Shown: positions 8,757-17,012, counted from the first letter of the stretch. The stretch is 26,524 bases of DNA from Alsobacter sp040380755 (GCA_040380755.1 JBEIIL010000044.1:1-26524); one strand, 5' to 3'. The notes: generated by a model not told the origin, from the letters alone. Numbers and translations are program-made.

Positions 8757-9665
8757 TCAGCGCCCGGCCGTGGCGGCCACATAGGTGGCCAGCCCCTCGG
8801 CGAGCCGGTCGTGAACGGTCCGGAGCACCGGATCGTGGCGGAGATCCTCGTGCAGGACGAGCCACATCTCGAGCCTGTAGCTGACGGCGTCCCGCATCAC
8901 CGGCACCAGCGCCCAGTCCCGCGCGAGCCCGGCCTGGCAGGCACCGATCCCGACCCCGGCCCGCAGCGCGGCCAGCATGGCGAGTTCATTGTCGCAGCGC
9001 ACCTGGAACAGGTCGCGTGTCACCGGCCGCCCGCCGAAGCTCGCCCCGCGGGCGACGAGATCGTCCCGGTCGAAGCCCAGCATCGTGTGGCGGCCAAGGT
9101 CCTCTGGGCCAGACGGCAGCCCGTGCCGGGCAGCGTAGTCGGGACTGGCGAACAGGCCGATCCGCACCGTGCCGATGCGCCGCGCCAGCAGCGCCGCCTG
9201 CACCGGGCGCACCATCCGCACCGCGATGTCGGCATCGCGTCGCAGCAGGTCTTCGCTGCGGGCGCCGAGCACCAGCTCCAGCTCGATGCCGGGATGATCG
9301 TCCCGCAGGCCCCTCAGGATCGGCGGCAGCACTTCGGCGCCCACCACGGTGCTGGCCGCGATGCGGACCGTGCCGCGCCCGCCGCCCGCAGCCCCTGTGG
9401 CCGCACGCGCCAGCGCCGCGGCGGCCGCCTCCATCGCCTCGGCATGCGGCAGCAGCGCCACCGCTCCGCCGGTCGGCACCAGCCCGCCGGGAGAGCGGGT
9501 GAACAGCGCGAGCCCGAGCGCCTGCTCGAGCGCGTCGACATGCCGCCCGATCGTCGGCTGGGTCGTGCCGAGCACCCGGGCGGCACCCGAGAGGCTGCCC
9601 TGCCGGGCCACGGCCAGGAACGCCCGCATCAGGCTCCAGTCGGGATCAGCGGGGCGACCAGACAT
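8757..9665 (-). CDS. LysR-family transcriptional regulator
   Basis: 302 residues from the ATG at 9665, with AAGGAG 6 nt upstream. The N-terminal winged helix-turn-helix (about residues 10-70) is clear: FLAVARQGSLSGAARVLGT, then TQPTIGRHVDALEQALG and LFTRSPGGLVPT. The C-terminal part is a substrate-binding LysR co-inducer domain (TVRIAASTVVGAEVLPPIL, GLFASPDYAARHGLP, GVGIGACQAGLA). It is divergent from the epimerase gene at 9773 with a 107-bp gap, the standard LysR arrangement, so that gene and itself are likely targets. Inducer unknown. Confidence 0.93.
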   Translation of the reverse strand: MSGRPADPDWSLMRAFLAVARQGSLSGAARVLGTTQPTIGRHVDALEQALGLALFTRSPGGLVPTGGAVALLPHAEAMEAAAAALARAATGAAGGGRGTVRIAASTVVGAEVLPPILRGLRDDHPGIELELVLGARSEDLLRRDADIAVRMVRPVQAALLARRIGTVRIGLFASPDYAARHGLPSGPEDLGRHTMLGFDRDDLVARGASFGGRPVTRDLFQVRCDNELAMLAALRAGVGIGACQAGLARDWALVPVMRDAVSYRLEMWLVLHEDLRHDPVLRTVHDRLAEGLATYVAATAGR

Positions 9666-9772
9666 GCCAGCTCCTTCGGATCATACAAATTCGAATAGCC
9701 ATTGCACGAAGATCAACGATTTCCAATAGCGTGGCTGTGTGGGACCGTTCGCCATCAGGAATGGAGATCGCC
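9666..9772. promoter_or_regulatory. Divergent LysR/epimerase control region
   Basis: The 107-bp AT-richer gap holds a perfect 8-bp palindrome, ATTCGAAT, at 9689-9696. A longer dyad, TTCG-N13-CGAA, spans 9690-9710, compatible in size with a LysR-type binding box. TTGCAC at 9703-9708 could be a -35 element for the rightward gene, but no matching -10 is convincing. Assigned mainly from position. Confidence 0.35.
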
Positions 9773-10792
9773 ATGAGCATCCCACGTCTCACCCCTTCGC
9801 CCGGCACGCACCATGCGCTGGTGCTGGGCGCTACAGGCAGCCTTGGCGGCGCCCTGTCGGCGGGACTGCTGGCCCGCGGCTGGACGGTGACGGCGCTGTC
9901 GCGCACGCCCGCCACAGCCGCGGCCGCCTGCCCCGGCCCGATCCACTGGTATCAGGGCGATGCCCTGCGCCCCGAGGACGTCCTAGCCGCGGCGCAGGGT
10001 GCCGCCCTGATCGTGCATGCGGTCAATCCGCCCGGCTATCGCGACTGGCGCGGCCTCGCAATCCCGATGCTGGCCCACTCCATCGCCGCCGCCGCGGCGA
10101 CCGGGGCCCGCTTACTGTTTCCCGGCAATGTCTACAATTTCGGGCCCGATGCCGGGTCCGTGCTGGCGGAGGGTGCGCCGCAAAATCCCCTCACCCGCAA
10201 GGGCAAGGTCCGCGCCGACATGGAGGCGATGCTGCGCCAGGCCGCGGGCTGGGGCACGCGCAGCCTCGTGGTCCGCGCCGGCGATTTCTTCGGCCCGGGC
10301 GTGACCCAGTCCTGGTTCGCCCAGCTGATCGCCAAGACAGCGCGCGCACCGCGGCCCCGCATCACCTATCCGGGCGGCGACCCGCAGGCCGGCCATGCCT
10401 GGGCCTATATGCCCGACCTCGCCGAGACGACGCTGCGCCTCGTCGACCGCGAGGCCGATCTGCCGGCCTTCGCCGATTTCCACTTCGGCGGCCATTGGGT
10501 CGCGCCGGGCCTGGAGATGGCCCATGCGGTGCGCGACGCCATCGGCCGGCCGGATCTGCCGGTCCGGATCATGCCCTGGTGGCCGCTGGCTCTCGCCGCA
10601 CCCTTCGCGACGTTCCCGCGGGAAGCGCTCGAGATGCGCTACCAGTGGTCGCAACCCCAGCGGCTCGACAACCGCAAGCTCCTCGCCCTGCTCGGCGAGG
10701 AGCCGCATACGCCGCTGGCCGCCGCCGTTCGCGGAGCCCTCCGCCTGCCGCCGGCAGCAGCTTTGGCGGCCCCCCTCCCCGTTGCCGCATGA
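9773..10792 (+). CDS. NAD-dependent epimerase/dehydratase family protein (extended SDR)
   Basis: 339 residues. The ATG at 9773 (MSIPRLTPS) is chosen over ATG 9761 because GGAG lies 7 nt upstream. The nucleotide-binding Rossmann motif is ALVLGATGSLGGALSAGLL near residues 14-32, followed by the SR pair of NADP-preferring members (TALSRTP). Mid-protein LLFPGNVYNFGPD corresponds to the active-site Tyr region, though the canonical YxxxK is not intact there. FFGPGVTQSWFAQLI is the usual substrate-domain segment. It is divergent from and presumably controlled by the LysR regulator. A membrane-protein gene follows 23 bp downstream and is likely cotranscribed. Substrate unknown. Confidence 0.85.
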   Translation: MSIPRLTPSPGTHHALVLGATGSLGGALSAGLLARGWTVTALSRTPATAAAACPGPIHWYQGDALRPEDVLAAAQGAALIVHAVNPPGYRDWRGLAIPMLAHSIAAAAATGARLLFPGNVYNFGPDAGSVLAEGAPQNPLTRKGKVRADMEAMLRQAAGWGTRSLVVRAGDFFGPGVTQSWFAQLIAKTARAPRPRITYPGGDPQAGHAWAYMPDLAETTLRLVDREADLPAFADFHFGGHWVAPGLEMAHAVRDAIGRPDLPVRIMPWWPLALAAPFATFPREALEMRYQWSQPQRLDNRKLLALLGEEPHTPLAAAVRGALRLPPAAALAAPLPVAA

Positions 10793-10815
10793 CCACCCAT
10801 CAGGGGACCAAGCCA

Positions 10816-11313
10816 ATGTCTGCGATCCCCGTCCCCGGACGCGTTGCCGTGTCCACCTCCCTGCCCGCCGTCACCACGCCCCGGCTCGTGGCCGGGCTCG
10901 CCATCCTGCAGGTCGCCCTCTTTGCCGTCCCGATGGTGGTGCTGGGCCGCGCCATCGGCTGGCCGGCCAGTCTGCGACTGCCGGCCTCGGAGGCGCTGCC
11001 CCTCGTCGCCGCCAACCTGCAGGCGGTGCTTGTCGGCTACTGGGCTTACCTGCTGGTGTCGGTGGCGATGGTGCCGCTGGCCTTCGCCCTGCGGTCGCTG
11101 GCTGCCGAGCATGGCCGCAGTGGCCCGATGATCGACACCCTGGCGTTCCTCGGCGCCGCCGCCGGTATCCTGAAGACGCTGGGCATCGTCCGCTGGCTCT
11201 CGGCGATGCCGGCACTCGCCACCGCCCATGCCGGCGCGGATGCGGCCGGGCGCGCCACCATCGAGACCGCCTATCTGGCGCTGGCCTCCGGGGCGTCGAG
11301 CACGAGGACATAA
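10816..11313 (+). pseudogene. 3'-truncated integral membrane protein (DUF4386-like), fused to antisense glpD
   Basis: The ATG at 10816 has AGGGGA 8 nt upstream; an alternative in-frame ATG at 10789 overlaps the epimerase stop as ATGA. The product has hydrophobic segments near residues 24-46 (LVAGLAILQVALFAVPMVVL), 65-88 (AVLVGYWAYLLVSVAMVPLAF) and 105-120 (TLAFLGAAAGILKTLGIV). It then reads RWLSAMPALA and ends abruptly at residue 165. From about 11284 the DNA is the opposite strand of a glpD fragment, so the last residues (GASSTRT) are not native and one or more C-terminal helices are missing. The DUF4386 label is tentative. The joining event also truncated glpD, so both genes share one breakpoint. 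Confidence 0.65.
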
Positions 11314-11908
11314 TCGCGCGGCGCCTCCTGGGCGTTCGTGGCGCCGTCGTCTGAGAGCGGCCGCACGCCCGAATAGGTCCACACCACGTCCTCGCGGTGG
11401 ATCGGCGCGCTGAAATACTCGCTGGCCGCCGCGCACAGATAACCGATCTCGGTCTCGCTGGCGGCCACCGTCCGCGGATCGCCGCGGTAATCCGTATCGG
11501 TCGTGCCGATCAGGGTGAAATCGCGCTCATACGGGATCGCGAAGATGATCCGGCCGTCGGCATTCTGGAAAATGTAGCAGCGGTCATGGTCGTAGAGCTT
11601 GCGCACGACGATGTGGCTGCCCTGCACGCGGCGGACGCCGGCGCCCGCATTTGGCGCGCACCACCCTGGTCAGGACATCGGCCACCCACCTCGCGCTCGG
11701 TCAGCGCCTCGCGCACCAGCCTGAACTTGTAGTGCTCGAGATAACGCAGCCCGCCATGGATGAGCTTTGTCGAGGCCGAGGAGGTCGCGCCGGCAAGGTC
11801 GCCCTGCTCGTAGAGCGCCACGGAGGCACCCCGGCCGGCCGCATCCCGTGCGATGCCGCAGCCATTGACGCCGCCACCGATCACCGCGATGTCGAAAACC
11901 GCGCTCAC
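11284..11908 (-). pseudogene. glpD: Glycerol-3-phosphate dehydrogenase remnant (internal deletion, frameshift, 3' truncation)
   Basis: From GTG 11908 the frame gives the FAD motif FDIAVIGGGVNGCGIARDA and then TSSASTKLIHGGLRYLEHY, diagnostic of aerobic GlpD. At about 11684-11691 the N-terminal part (ALTEREV) jumps directly to VADVLTRVVRA, skipping the roughly 150 residues normally between. An extra A in the run at 11650-11652 shifts the frame. The conserved C-terminal block then resumes in another frame: QGSHIVVRKLYDHDR, IFAIPYERDFTLIGTTDTDY, VVWTYSGVRPLSDDGA, RDYVLVLDAPE. There it ends at the junction with the membrane-protein gene. About 625 bp of a normal 1.5-kb gene remains. The intact enzyme oxidises glycerol-3-phosphate to DHAP at the membrane; this copy cannot. 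Confidence 0.92.
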
Positions 11909-12031
11909 GCCGCAGACGCCGCCATCCCGGGAGGTTCTAACCGAACCGACGGAGCGGCGGCAGGCCCCCGTTTCGAAAATCGGGCGTCCGGCAATCGTGA
12001 CGCAGGACGGCCGCACCCAGGCGAAGATCGC

Positions 12032-12769
12032 TCACGGTGTGGCGTCAGGCACCAGCTCGGCCACCGGCTCCCCCGCCTCGGCCGCGGCGTCGAGTGCGGC
12101 CCAGTCGGCCTCGTCGATGCGGTGAAACACGACCCGGTCGCCCGGCGACAGCAGGAACACCGGGTCGCGCCCGGGGTGGTAGGTCCGCACCGGCGTGCGC
12201 CCGAGCAGGTGCCATCCGCTGGGAGCGGCCAGGCACTGAACTGCAGCCTGCACGCCGCCGATCGAGATCGTGCCGGGCGGCGTCACCAGCCGCGGATCAT
12301 CGCGGCGCGGCGTCGCGATGCTCTGGTCGAGACCACCCAGGTAGGAAAAGCCCGGCAGGAAGCCGATCATGTAGACGCGGTAGTCGCCCGCCGCATGCCG
12401 GGCCACGACCTCGTCCGGCGTCAGGCCATGCCGCCTGGCGACGTCCTCGAGGTCGATCCCGAACGCGCCGCCATACACCACGGGAATGCGCCAGCGGCGC
12501 CCGGCTGCCGGAAGGGCGGGGGCCGACGCGGCAAGCCCCAGCAGCAGTTCCGCCACTGCGTCGAAGCCGATGGCGACGGGGTCGTAATGCACCATCAGCG
12601 ACCGGTAGGTCGGCACCGCCTCGACAAAGCCGGCAAACGGCGCACCTGTCAGGGCCGCGTCGAGCGCCAGCACACGGTCGTTCAGCGCCGCGTCGACGGT
12701 GTCGCCGAACTCGACGGTCACGGCGCTGTCGCCGCAGGGCAGGATGCGGGGCGGGGGATCGGTGGTCAT
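12032..12769 (-). CDS. pxpB: 5-oxoprolinase subunit B (KipI family)
   Basis: 245 residues from the ATG at 12769 (MTTDPPPRILPCGDSAVTVE). Family blocks are present in order: GDSAVTVEFG near the N-terminus, VPTYRSLMVHYDP, IPVVYGGAFGIDLEDVA, and the signature YMIGFLPGFSYLGGLD near residue 135. The later TPRRDDPRLVTPPGTISIGG and TPVRTYHP also fit. PxpB works with PxpC and PxpA to hydrolyse 5-oxoproline (pyroglutamate) to glutamate with ATP. Here pxpC and pxpA do not follow: 123 bp downstream lies the glpD remnant, so partner genes were lost or lie elsewhere. A LysR gene is just upstream on the same strand, and an ATAA-N7-TTATCG box stands 81-95 bp before the start. Confidence 0.93.
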   Translation of the reverse strand: MTTDPPPRILPCGDSAVTVEFGDTVDAALNDRVLALDAALTGAPFAGFVEAVPTYRSLMVHYDPVAIGFDAVAELLLGLAASAPALPAAGRRWRIPVVYGGAFGIDLEDVARRHGLTPDEVVARHAAGDYRVYMIGFLPGFSYLGGLDQSIATPRRDDPRLVTPPGTISIGGVQAAVQCLAAPSGWHLLGRTPVRTYHPGRDPVFLLSPGDRVVFHRIDEADWAALDAAAEAGEPVAELVPDATP

Positions 12770-12849
12770 CGGCAACGGGCCAGCGGCAGGACGGCAGACG
12801 AAAGCATCAACGCGGCGCCGCGTCCAATCCACAGGCGCGATGCGTGGCC

Positions 12850-12864
12850 ATAACCGCGGCTTAT
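12850..12864. promoter_or_regulatory. Candidate LysR binding site upstream of pxpB
   Basis: ATAA-ccgcggc-TTAT (12850-12864) has the same arms and 7-bp spacer as the dyad at 13815-13837, and the two share the right-hand extension GCTTATCG. It sits in the 123-bp gap between the LysR stop and the pxpB start, 81-95 bp upstream of pxpB, where an activator would bind. Regulation is inferred from the shared motif. Confidence 0.55.
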
Positions 12865-12892
12865 CGATTGCAGCCGATGCATCAGGCGCCTG

Positions 12893-13804
12893 TCAGGCAT
12901 CGGTTCCGTCACGGCGCGCCTGGTCCGCCGTCGCGACCTCCACGGCGATCCGCGCCACTGCCTCGGCGGCCGTGCCGGAGGGGGTCAGCGGCCAGCTTGC
13001 CGTGAAGGCGAGGTCCGGCATCGGGAACGGGGTCTCCACCACCCGCAGCCCGCCCGATACCACCTCCTCCCGCGCGATGGCAGGGGGAATGGCCGCAATG
13101 CCCATGCCCTGCATCGCCATCCGCACCACCGGCGACAGCGACGCGCTGGCATGCAGACGCAGTGGCGGCAGGTCCGGCCGCGCAAACAGCTGGCGGACGG
13201 TGATGTAAGGCAGGGTCCGGCGCGAGAATGTGATGATCGGGTGCGCCGCCAGCGCAGCAAGCGGCACCGGCCCCGCCGGCAACGGCAGGTCCGGGCTCGC
13301 CAGGAACCCCATCGGAAACCGACACAGCGCCTGGTTGCGGATCGACGGCGCGCTAACCGGTCCGAGAAGGAAGGCGAGGTCGATCTCCTGCGCCACCAGC
13401 CGGTCGCGCAGATTGGGCGAGATATCGACGTCGATCTCCAGCGCCAATTGCGGGTGGGCGGCATAGACCCGCGACATCAGGTCGGGCAGCCAGGTGTGGA
13501 CGATCGTCTCCGACACGCCGAGCCGGAGCGTGCCGCGCACGACGTTGCTCTCCCCCATCGCCAGCCGCATCTCGCTGCGCAGGCTGAGGACGCGTTCGGC
13601 ATAACCCAGCAGCTCCCTGCCCTTCTCGGTGGTGTTCACCGAACGGCTGCGCCTGTCGAGCAGGCGAACGCCCATCTCGGCCTCGAGCTGGGCGATCCGT
13701 TGCGAGATCGCCGGCTGGGTGGTGTTCAGCTTGGCAGCAGCGCCGCGGAAGCTGCCCAGCGTCGCCACCCACACGAAGGTCTCCAGCGAACGGAAATCAA
13801 GCAT
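12893..13804 (-). CDS. LysR-family transcriptional regulator of the pxpB/hydro-lyase locus
   Basis: 303 residues from the ATG at 13804, with AGGA 8 nt upstream. The N-terminal HTH reads FVWVATLGSFRGAAAKLNT, then TQPAISQRIAQLEAEMG and LLDRRSRSVNTTEKG. The effector domain includes LRLGVSETIVHTWLPDL, IDLAFLLGPVSAPSIRNQAL and GMGIAAIPPAIAREEV. It lies between pxpB (same strand, downstream) and a YcsI-type hydro-lyase gene (divergent). A perfect dyad, TGCGATAA-N7-TTATCGCA, is 11-33 bp upstream of its own start, and a partial copy precedes pxpB. This suggests autoregulation and control of both neighbours, with a pyroglutamate- or glutamate-related inducer inferred from context. Confidence 0.93.
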   Translation of the reverse strand: MLDFRSLETFVWVATLGSFRGAAAKLNTTQPAISQRIAQLEAEMGVRLLDRRSRSVNTTEKGRELLGYAERVLSLRSEMRLAMGESNVVRGTLRLGVSETIVHTWLPDLMSRVYAAHPQLALEIDVDISPNLRDRLVAQEIDLAFLLGPVSAPSIRNQALCRFPMGFLASPDLPLPAGPVPLAALAAHPIITFSRRTLPYITVRQLFARPDLPPLRLHASASLSPVVRMAMQGMGIAAIPPAIAREEVVSGGLRVVETPFPMPDLAFTASWPLTPSGTAAEAVARIAVEVATADQARRDGTDA

Positions 13805-13814
13805 CGGAGTCCTA

Positions 13815-13837
13815 TGCGATAAATTCTGCTTATCGCA
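13815..13837. promoter_or_regulatory. Perfect LysR-type operator dyad in divergent promoter region
   Basis: TGCGATAA (13815-13822), a 7-bp spacer, and TTATCGCA (13830-13837) form a perfect 8-bp inverted repeat. The inner ATAA-N7-TTAT fits the T-N11-A spacing of LysR-type boxes. It is adjacent to the LysR start (13804) on one side and about 90 bp before the hydro-lyase start (13928) on the other. Confidence 0.75.
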
Positions 13838-13908
13838 CTACATCCGAAACGGCGATTGGACACAATGAGCGGGCGCCCGCCATGCTGCGTCAACGCTTGC
13901 GGAGCCTC

Positions 13909-13936
13909 CGCCCATGACTGCGCGCCCATGACTGCG
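13909..13936 (+). repeat. Perfect 14-bp tandem duplication spanning the hydro-lyase start codon
   Basis: The unit cgcccatgactgcg occurs at 13909-13922 and again, identically, at 13923-13936. Each unit contains an ATG (13914 and 13928). Since 14 is not a multiple of three, only the second ATG is in frame with the gene. The first, 9 nt after GGAG (13901-13904), opens a five-codon peptide, MTARP, whose TGA overlaps the second ATG (ATGA). This makes a start-stop leader. Confidence 0.85.
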
Positions 13937-14746
13937 CCCACCGCTGTCCCGCTGCCCGCGACCGGCCCCACGGCCTCGCCCCATGCCGTCCGGCTCGCCG
14001 CCCGCTCGGGCGTGCTGGACGGGCCGACATCCGGCCGCTCCCATGGCTACGTGCAGGGTAATCTGGCCGTTCTGCCTGCGGCTTTCGCGGGCGATTTCCT
14101 GCGCTTCTGCACCGCCAACCCGAAACCCTGCCCGGTGATCGGCATCTCCGAGCCCGGCCAGACGGCAATGCCGGAGCTCGGTTTCGACCTCGACATCGCC
14201 ACTGATATCCCGCGCTACCGCGTCTGGAAAGACGGAGAGCTGGTCGACGAGCCGCAGGATGCCCGCAGCTGGTGGCGCGACGATCTCGTCGCCTTCGTCA
14301 TCGGCTGCTCGCACTCCTTCGAGGAGGCGTTGATCGAGGATGGCCTGGCGATCCGCCATGTCGACCAGGGCACGACCGTGCCGATGTACCGCACCAGCAT
14401 CGCCTGTACGCCGGCGGGCCGGTTTGCCGGGCCGCTGGTGGTGTCGATGCGGCCCTTCACGCCGGCAGATGCGATCCGGGCGGTGCAGATCACCTCACGC
14501 TTCCCGGCTGTGCACGGTGCGCCCGTGCATCTCGGCCTGCCCGAGGCGATCGGCATCGCGGATATCGACCGGCCCGATTTCGGCGAACCGTCGCCGGTCA
14601 GGGCGGGGGAACTACCGGTTTTCTGGGCCTGCGGGGTCACGCCGCAGGCCGTCATCGCCGCCGCACGGGTGCCGTTTGCCATAACCCATGCGCCGGGGCG
14701 TATGATCGTCACCGACCTGCGCAACAGCAGGCTGGCGGCGCTCTGA
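13928..14746 (+). CDS. Putative hydro-lyase, YcsI/DUF1445 (D-glutamate cyclase-like) family
   Basis: 272 residues from the ATG at 13928, matching the usual family length of about 270. Diagnostic blocks are GRSHGYVQGNLAVLP near residue 38, FLRFCTANPKPCPVIGI, the segment DIATDIPRYRVWKDGEL, and FVIGCSHSFEEALIEDGL. RHVDQGTTVPMYRTSI, PLVVSMRPF, and the C-terminal WACGVTPQAVI and ITHAPGRMIVTDL complete the set. Members occur beside pxpABC genes in many bacteria (ycsI in Bacillus), and the mammalian relative DGLUCY converts D-glutamate to 5-oxo-D-proline. Here it is divergent from a LysR regulator and pxpB, consistent with oxoproline/glutamate metabolism. Its true ribosome site has been displaced by a 14-bp duplication, so initiation may depend on re-initiation from a five-codon leader. 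Confidence 0.88.
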   Translation: MTAPTAVPLPATGPTASPHAVRLAARSGVLDGPTSGRSHGYVQGNLAVLPAAFAGDFLRFCTANPKPCPVIGISEPGQTAMPELGFDLDIATDIPRYRVWKDGELVDEPQDARSWWRDDLVAFVIGCSHSFEEALIEDGLAIRHVDQGTTVPMYRTSIACTPAGRFAGPLVVSMRPFTPADAIRAVQITSRFPAVHGAPVHLGLPEAIGIADIDRPDFGEPSPVRAGELPVFWACGVTPQAVIAAARVPFAITHAPGRMIVTDLRNSRLAAL

Positions 14747-14834
14747 CCGGGAGGGATCCGGCCGGGTGCCGTTCTTGCATTGGCGTCAACGAGTCCGCGG
14801 CGGCCGCGACCGCCCGGTGTCACAGGGGACCACC

Positions 14835-16082
14835 ATGAACCGCAGACAGACCCTTCTCGCCGGCCTCTTCGCCAGCCTGCTGGCCTCGACCGCCGGTACC
14901 GCCCTCGCCCAGGCTCCCAAGGAGGTGGTGATCGGCGCCATCTACCCGATGTCGGGCTCCAGCGCCCAGGTCGGCGTCGATGCCCGCCACGCGCTCGAGA
15001 CCGCCGCCGACCTCATCAACAACGACTATGATTTCGACCTGCCGGGCGCCAAGGGAGCGGGCATCGCCGGTCTCGGCGGCGCCAAGATCCGGCTCGTCTT
15101 CGCCGACCACCAGGCCGACCCGCAGAAGGGCCGGGCCGAAGCCGAGCGCATCATCACCCAGGACAAGGTCGCCGCCATCATCGGTGCGTTCCACTCCTCG
15201 GTGTCGGCCACCGTCAGCCAGTCGGCCGAGCGCTACCAGGTGCCCTACGTGGCCGCCGACTCGTCGTCGCCGAGCCTGCACCGCCGCGGCCTGAAGTACT
15301 TCTTCCGGCCCGCCGCCCATGACGAATTCTTCTCGGCAGCGATGTTCGACTTCCTCGACGGGCTGAAGGCCAAGGGCCAGAAGATCGAGACCATCGCGCT
15401 GTTCTACGAGGACACGATCTTCGGCACGGACAGCTCCAACGTGCAGCGCAAGCTGGCAGCCGAGCGCGGCTACAAGGTCGTGGCCGACGTCAAGTACCGC
15501 GCCAACACGCCCTCGCTCACCGCCGAGGTGCAGCAGCTCAAGACCGCCAATGCCGACGTGTTGATGCCGTCGAGCTACACCACCGACGGCATTCTCCTCA
15601 TCAAGACCATGGGCGAGCTCGGCTACAAGCCCAAGGCGATCGTCGCCCAGGCCGCGGGCTTCTCCGAGAAGGCGCTGTTCGACGCGGTCGGCGACAAGCT
15701 CGACGGGCTGATTTCGCGCGCGAGCTTCTCGCTCGACATGGCCGCCAAGAAGCCGATGATCGAGAAGATCAACGCGATGTTCAAGGCGCGCTCGGGCAAG
15801 GACCTGAACGACAACACCGCCCGCGAGCTGATGGCGCTGATCGTGCTTGCCGATGCCATCAACCGCGCCAAGTCGGCAGAGGGCCCGGCGATCCGCGACG
15901 CGCTGGCCGCCACCAGCATTCCCGGTGCCCGCACGATCATGCCCTGGAAGGAAGTGAAGTTTGGCGAGGACGGCCAGAACGTCAACGCCGACCCGGTGCT
16001 GCTGCAGTACGTTGGCGGCAATTTCGTCACCATCTTCCCCGAGCAGGTGGCGGTGAAGGCCGCCAAATGGCCGATGAACTGA
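14835..16082 (+). CDS. Branched-chain amino acid-type ABC transporter substrate-binding protein (LivK-like)
   Basis: 415 residues from the ATG at 14835, with AGGGGA about 7 nt upstream. A Sec signal peptide (MNRRQTLLAGLFASLLASTA, cleaved after ALAQ) precedes the mature protein, EVVIGAIYPMSGSSAQVG. That start and the type I periplasmic-binding fold (IIGAFHSSVSATVSQSAERY, IALFYEDTIFGTD, LKTANADVLMPSSY) mark the HAAT/LIV family. It is the first gene of a five-gene transporter operon, 88 bp after the hydro-lyase gene on the same strand and possibly read with it. The ligand need not be leucine; the neighbours suggest an acidic or oxoproline-like amino acid. The inserted DLPGAKGAGIAGLGGAKIRL segment is typical of this SBP subgroup. 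Confidence 0.93.
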   Translation: MNRRQTLLAGLFASLLASTAGTALAQAPKEVVIGAIYPMSGSSAQVGVDARHALETAADLINNDYDFDLPGAKGAGIAGLGGAKIRLVFADHQADPQKGRAEAERIITQDKVAAIIGAFHSSVSATVSQSAERYQVPYVAADSSSPSLHRRGLKYFFRPAAHDEFFSAAMFDFLDGLKAKGQKIETIALFYEDTIFGTDSSNVQRKLAAERGYKVVADVKYRANTPSLTAEVQQLKTANADVLMPSSYTTDGILLIKTMGELGYKPKAIVAQAAGFSEKALFDAVGDKLDGLISRASFSLDMAAKKPMIEKINAMFKARSGKDLNDNTARELMALIVLADAINRAKSAEGPAIRDALAATSIPGARTIMPWKEVKFGEDGQNVNADPVLLQYVGGNFVTIFPEQVAVKAAKWPMN

Positions 16083-16132
16083 CCTGAGGCCGGTTTCCGC
16101 TCGCCCCGCCCCGTTCCCCGGACCAAGCCCGC

Positions 16133-17011
16133 ATGACCGCACAGACCCTGCTGCAGATTCTCGCGAGCGGCCTTCTCATGGGCCTGATCTACGCCCTGAT
16201 CGCAGCCGGGCTGTCGCTCATCTTCGGGCTGATGGACGTGGTCAACTTCGCACATGGCGAGTTTCTCATGCTCGCCATGTACATCACCTTCGGGCTGGTG
16301 CTGTTCGTCGCCATCGATCCCGTCCTTCTCACGCCGGTCATCGCGGCGTCGATGTTCGTGGTCGGCGCCACCGCCTATCTGGGCGTCGTCCGCTATGCCA
16401 TGCGGGTGAAGGCCAATGTCGGCATGGTGCAGATCTTCGCCACCTTCGGCCTCGCCATCGCCATCCGCGGTCTCGCCCAGTTCTTCTTCACGCCGGACTT
16501 CCGGTCGATCCCCAACACATGGCTGGGCGGCCGCACCGTCGAGATCGGCGGCGTGTTCCTGCCGCTGCCGCAACTGTGGGGCGCCGCCATCTCGGTGGCG
16601 GCGTTCGTCGGCCTGTGGCTGCTCATCGGCCGCACCGACTTCGGCAGGGCGCTGGAGGCGACGCGCGAGGATGCCGGCGCAGTGGCGCTGGTCGGCATCG
16701 ACAAGAACCGCGTGTTCACGCTGGGCTGGGGGCTCGGCGCCGGGCTCGTCGGGCTCGCCGGCGCGGTGATGGCGATCTTCTACTACATCCACCCCGATGT
16801 CGGCGGCCCCTTCGCGCTGATCGCCTATGTGACGGTGGCGCTGGGAGGCTTCGGCAGCATCTTCGGGGCGCTGGCCGCCGGCATCATCGTCGGCCTCGTC
16901 GAGGCGCTGTCCACCACCTTCATGCCCCCGGCGCTGAAGGCGCTGGGCATCTACGCGGTCTACATGGCCGTGGTGCTGGTCCGCCCGCGCGGACTGTTCG
17001 GGAATCTCTGA
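16133..17011 (+). CDS. livH: Branched-chain amino acid-type ABC transporter permease (LivH)
   Basis: 292 residues, highly hydrophobic with about eight membrane segments. The N-terminal signature GLIYALIAAGLSLIFGLMDV followed by VVNFAHGEFLMLAMY is diagnostic for LivH. The cytoplasmic loop ALEATREDAGAVALVGID with G later in GLAGAVMAI is the EAA-like coupling motif for LivG/LivF. It starts 51 bp after the binding protein and ends 1 bp before livM. Confidence 0.95.
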   Translation: MTAQTLLQILASGLLMGLIYALIAAGLSLIFGLMDVVNFAHGEFLMLAMYITFGLVLFVAIDPVLLTPVIAASMFVVGATAYLGVVRYAMRVKANVGMVQIFATFGLAIAIRGLAQFFFTPDFRSIPNTWLGGRTVEIGGVFLPLPQLWGAAISVAAFVGLWLLIGRTDFGRALEATREDAGAVALVGIDKNRVFTLGWGLGAGLVGLAGAVMAIFYYIHPDVGGPFALIAYVTVALGGFGSIFGALAAGIIVGLVEALSTTFMPPALKALGIYAVYMAVVLVRPRGLFGNL

Positions 17012-17012
17012 C

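Noticed and set aside
11960..12030. Plus-strand fragment GRPAIVTQDGRTQAKI resembling a Phd/YefM antitoxin strand
   Set aside because: Only about 16 residues match a loose pattern, with no start, no toxin and no ribosome site; could be chance.
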